In this document: positions 5,642 through 7,356 of the stretch, one piece after another | Layout: every line of letters begins with the position of its first letter | How positions within the stretch are numbered: the stretch's first letter is position 1 | NCBI GenBank assembly: GCA_964649415.1 | Contig: CAZYSK010000157.1 | Coordinates: 1-7,356, forward strand | Reading direction: 5' to 3' | Length of the DNA: 7,356 nt | Source of the DNA: CAZYSK01 sp964649415 | GTDB taxonomy: Bacteria; Chloroflexota; Anaerolineae; B4-G1 | The notes under the pieces: generated by a model | What the model saw: only the letters and a program-made list of their open reading frames with translations | Told to the model about the DNA's origin: nothing | The model's database searches: none | Position numbers and translations under genes: made by a program

Positions 5642-7356
5642 CTACTCACGCTGCAACTGGATCTCGATCTCGTGCGGCGAGGGCTCGTTGCCAACCGGGA
5701 CGTCGTCTCCTCCGAAGGGCAGGTAACCTTCTGCGACGACGATCATGCTGTAGGACTGCCCCCGCTCCAACGGCAGAGGCAATTCGAAGTAGCCGTCGAC
5801 CCCGGTATCCGCGCCGGTATAGACCTGTGCATCGCTGAAGTCCCAGCTTTCGATGGTGACGCCAGGCTCGAGCACGATGAACATCGCCCCAGGGATCCCG
5901 GCCCCGGTATCGGCGTCGTAGACGTATCCCACTACGTACAGCCCCTCGGGCGAGGGTTCGGGCGTCGGCGGAGGCGTGCCGCTGCCGATCGTTGCGCTGG
6001 CGGACTGCACGAGCTGCCCCTCGACGTACAGCTCCAAGTTATACTGCCCATCGGAGAGCGGGTCGCCGCTCGTCCGGTAGATGGAGTTGTCATAGGTGCC
6101 GCTCTCGCCCCATTCCCACGTCAGGTCGAAGGTGACGATCTCCTGGCCGCCCAGCAGCCAGCGCTCGTCAAACGCCATCCCGTCCTGCATCCCTGCGTAG
6201 TCGCAGAAGAAGCGTAGCTCCTGCAGGCCAGAAGCGAAGCGGGTGCCGGGGTTCACCGGATTCCCCTGCGCATCCACGCCGGAGGCAAAGGTGATCGGCC
6301 CGATGGCCTCCTGAGCCTGTGTGCCCGCCACCGTGAAGCCAGAGGCGGCCACCAACGCCTGTTCCACGTACAGTTCCAGCCGATAGCTGCCGGGTTCCAG
6401 CGCGCCCTCATCGGCGCTAAGCGAGACCCACCAGCCGCCACTGGCACCGCCTTCCCAGGTGTCCGAGCCCTGGGCAATCGGTTCGCCCTCGTAGAACCAC
6501 ACGCGGCTCCACGGCGTGCCATCGCGCATATTGTCGTAGTCGAAATACGCGTAGACGGCGCTGATGCCTGAGGGCAACAGATAGCCCGCATTGGCCGGAC
6601 GGCCCGTCTCGGCGCGGGAATCGGAAAAGGCCAGGTTGGTGATCGCGGAGGCATCGGTCGCCGTCCCGCCCACAGAGATCGTCCCCTCGGCCAGCGACGC
6701 ACCATCCACGACCAACTCGACCCTGTACGTGCCCTCCGGCAGCCCATCGGAGTTGATCAGGCCGTTCCACCAGTTGCCACGCGTACCACCCGACCACGGG
6801 CCGGCCGGCCGGCTGGCCCCCTCCAGATACTCGCCTTCGTGGTACCAGCGCGCCTCCCAGATCATGCCATCGGCCATCCCCTCGTAGTCCCAGAAGACGC
6901 ACACACTCGTAGCGCCCGAGGGCAATCGCGTGACGATCTGGGTTGGCTGATCGTTGGCGGTCGCGTCCGGCGCGAATACCAGGTTGTAGAATCGGGCCGC
7001 ACCGGAGATCTGCGCCCCCCCACCCGGTCCAGGCGTGGGTACAGGCGCGATGCCGGCACGTGCCGCCTCGAGCAACGGCTTGGCCAAGTTGATCGGACGC
7101 AGAGCGTTGATAAAGCCACCGAGAGGGACGCAGTCATCGTTGTCGTTAATCACCCCATCCCCGTTGGTGTCGGCGATGGGACGGCAGTCGGCGATGTCCT
7201 CGGGCGTGGCGTCCCCCCGGCCTGCCTGTGTGGGCACGCCGATGATCCTGCCGCCTACGCCGGAAGCCAGGCCACCGCTGTTGCCACCAGCGATGGTGGC
7301 ATCGGTCTTGATCCACGCCCGCCCATCCACGCCCCGTTCGCGCGTGAACCCACTCA
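5642..7356 (-). CDS. Trypsin/HtrA-like secreted serine protease with repeated beta domains (5' end missing)
   Basis: The frame is open to the right edge, so the start, any signal peptide and the catalytic His and Asp lie outside. Numbering from the Val codon (GTG) at 7328-7330, the visible 562 residues begin with WIKTDATIAGGNSGG, the last part of an S1C/trypsin-like catalytic domain; the nucleophile is Ser18 (codon 7277-7279), followed by GRIIGVPT. Next is a calcium-binding loop, DTNGDGVINDND (54-65), with EF-hand spacing, flanked by Cys49 and Cys67. Residues 72-92 (GFINALRPINLAKPLLEAA) probably return to the protease fold. After a Pro/Gly linker come three homologous beta-rich repeats (about 110-222, 228-336, 342-449), a Pro-rich linker (453-461) and a carboxypeptidase-regulatory-like beta domain (463-560) with YDADTGAGIPGA and DGYFELPLP. 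Export and cell-surface or secreted action are inferred from this layout. It is the upstream gene of a likely operon with the oxidoreductase. Confidence 0.87.
   Translation of the reverse strand, partial: SGFTRERGVDGRAWIKTDATIAGGNSGGLASGVGGRIIGVPTQAGRGDATPEDIADCRPIADTNGDGVINDNDDCVPLGGFINALRPINLAKPLLEAARAGIAPVPTPGPGGGAQISGAARFYNLVFAPDATANDQPTQIVTRLPSGATSVCVFWDYEGMADGMIWEARWYHEGEYLEGASRPAGPWSGGTRGNWWNGLINSDGLPEGTYRVELVVDGASLAEGTISVGGTATDASAITNLAFSDSRAETGRPANAGYLLPSGISAVYAYFDYDNMRDGTPWSRVWFYEGEPIAQGSDTWEGGASGGWWVSLSADEGALEPGSYRLELYVEQALVAASGFTVAGTQAQEAIGPITFASGVDAQGNPVNPGTRFASGLQELRFFCDYAGMQDGMAFDERWLLGGQEIVTFDLTWEWGESGTYDNSIYRTSGDPLSDGQYNLELYVEGQLVQSASATIGSGTPPPTPEPSPEGLYVVGYVYDADTGAGIPGAMFIVLEPGVTIESWDFSDAQVYTGADTGVDGYFELPLPLERGQSYSMIVVAEGYLPFGGDDVPVGNEPSPHEIEIQLQRE
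5984..7003 (-). repeat. Three tandem copies of a ~110-residue domain within the protease
   Basis: Copies lie at about 6665-7003, 6323-6649 and 5984-6307. Shared marks in each are a hydrophobic strand before a (F/W/C)DY.(G/N)M.DG segment (WDYEGMADG, FDYDNMRDG, CDYAGMQDG), then a tryptophan-rich strand, an acidic/Gly turn, and GxYxxELxVxGxxLxxxxxxVG. The DNA itself has diverged, so this is a protein-level repeat and not a recent duplication. The domain looks like a beta-sandwich adhesion or substrate-binding module; I cannot name its family. Confidence 0.8.

Noticed and set aside
5597..6217. + strand open frame opposite the protease end
   Set aside because: It is antisense to a well-supported gene, has no ribosome binding site and contains no recognisable motif.

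Overview
The window looks like chromosomal DNA from a Chloroflexota bacterium (Anaerolineae/Caldilineae/Ktedonobacteria-like), probably an environmental lineage. This is inferred from several things: a trypsin-like secreted protease with a calcium-loop insert and repeated beta domains, a fragment of a very large MalT-type LuxR regulator, a DEAD-box helicase with a DbpA-type tail, and GC-rich coding. No taxonomic marker gene is present, so the assignment is tentative.

Left part (1-2200) appears accessory. Positions 1 to about 345 carry no credible protein but are packed with GC-rich stem-loops and long-range complementary segments on the + strand, the signature of a large structured RNA. My best guess is a HEARO/IscB omega-RNA without its nuclease gene, but this is unproven. 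Next come two adjacent + strand genes, 29 nt apart: an N-acetyltransferase fused to a membrane domain that resembles a site-2 protease (M50) whose metal-binding residues are gone, and a half-size EamA/DMT-type membrane protein. After them lies a decayed remnant (1952 to about 2178) of the N-terminus of a MalT-like ATP-dependent regulator.

Middle (2332-4130): a strong sigma-70-type promoter drives a leader with a 5' hairpin and a terminator-like hairpin plus six T, followed by a complete DEAD-box RNA helicase with all canonical motifs and a C-terminal DbpA-type RNA-binding domain. The leader suggests attenuation or autoregulation of the helicase. A perfect 15-bp stem-loop covers the helicase stop codon and separates it from the convergent gene on the right.

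Right part (4132-7356, - strand): an apparent two-gene operon read right to left. The upstream gene, cut by the window edge, encodes the end of a trypsin/HtrA-like serine protease joined to an EF-hand-like loop, three copies of an approximately 110-residue beta-rich domain and a carboxypeptidase-regulatory-like domain. Seven bases after its stop starts a 500-residue FAD-dependent oxidoreductase of the phytoene desaturase/retinol saturase superfamily, whose substrate cannot be told from sequence.
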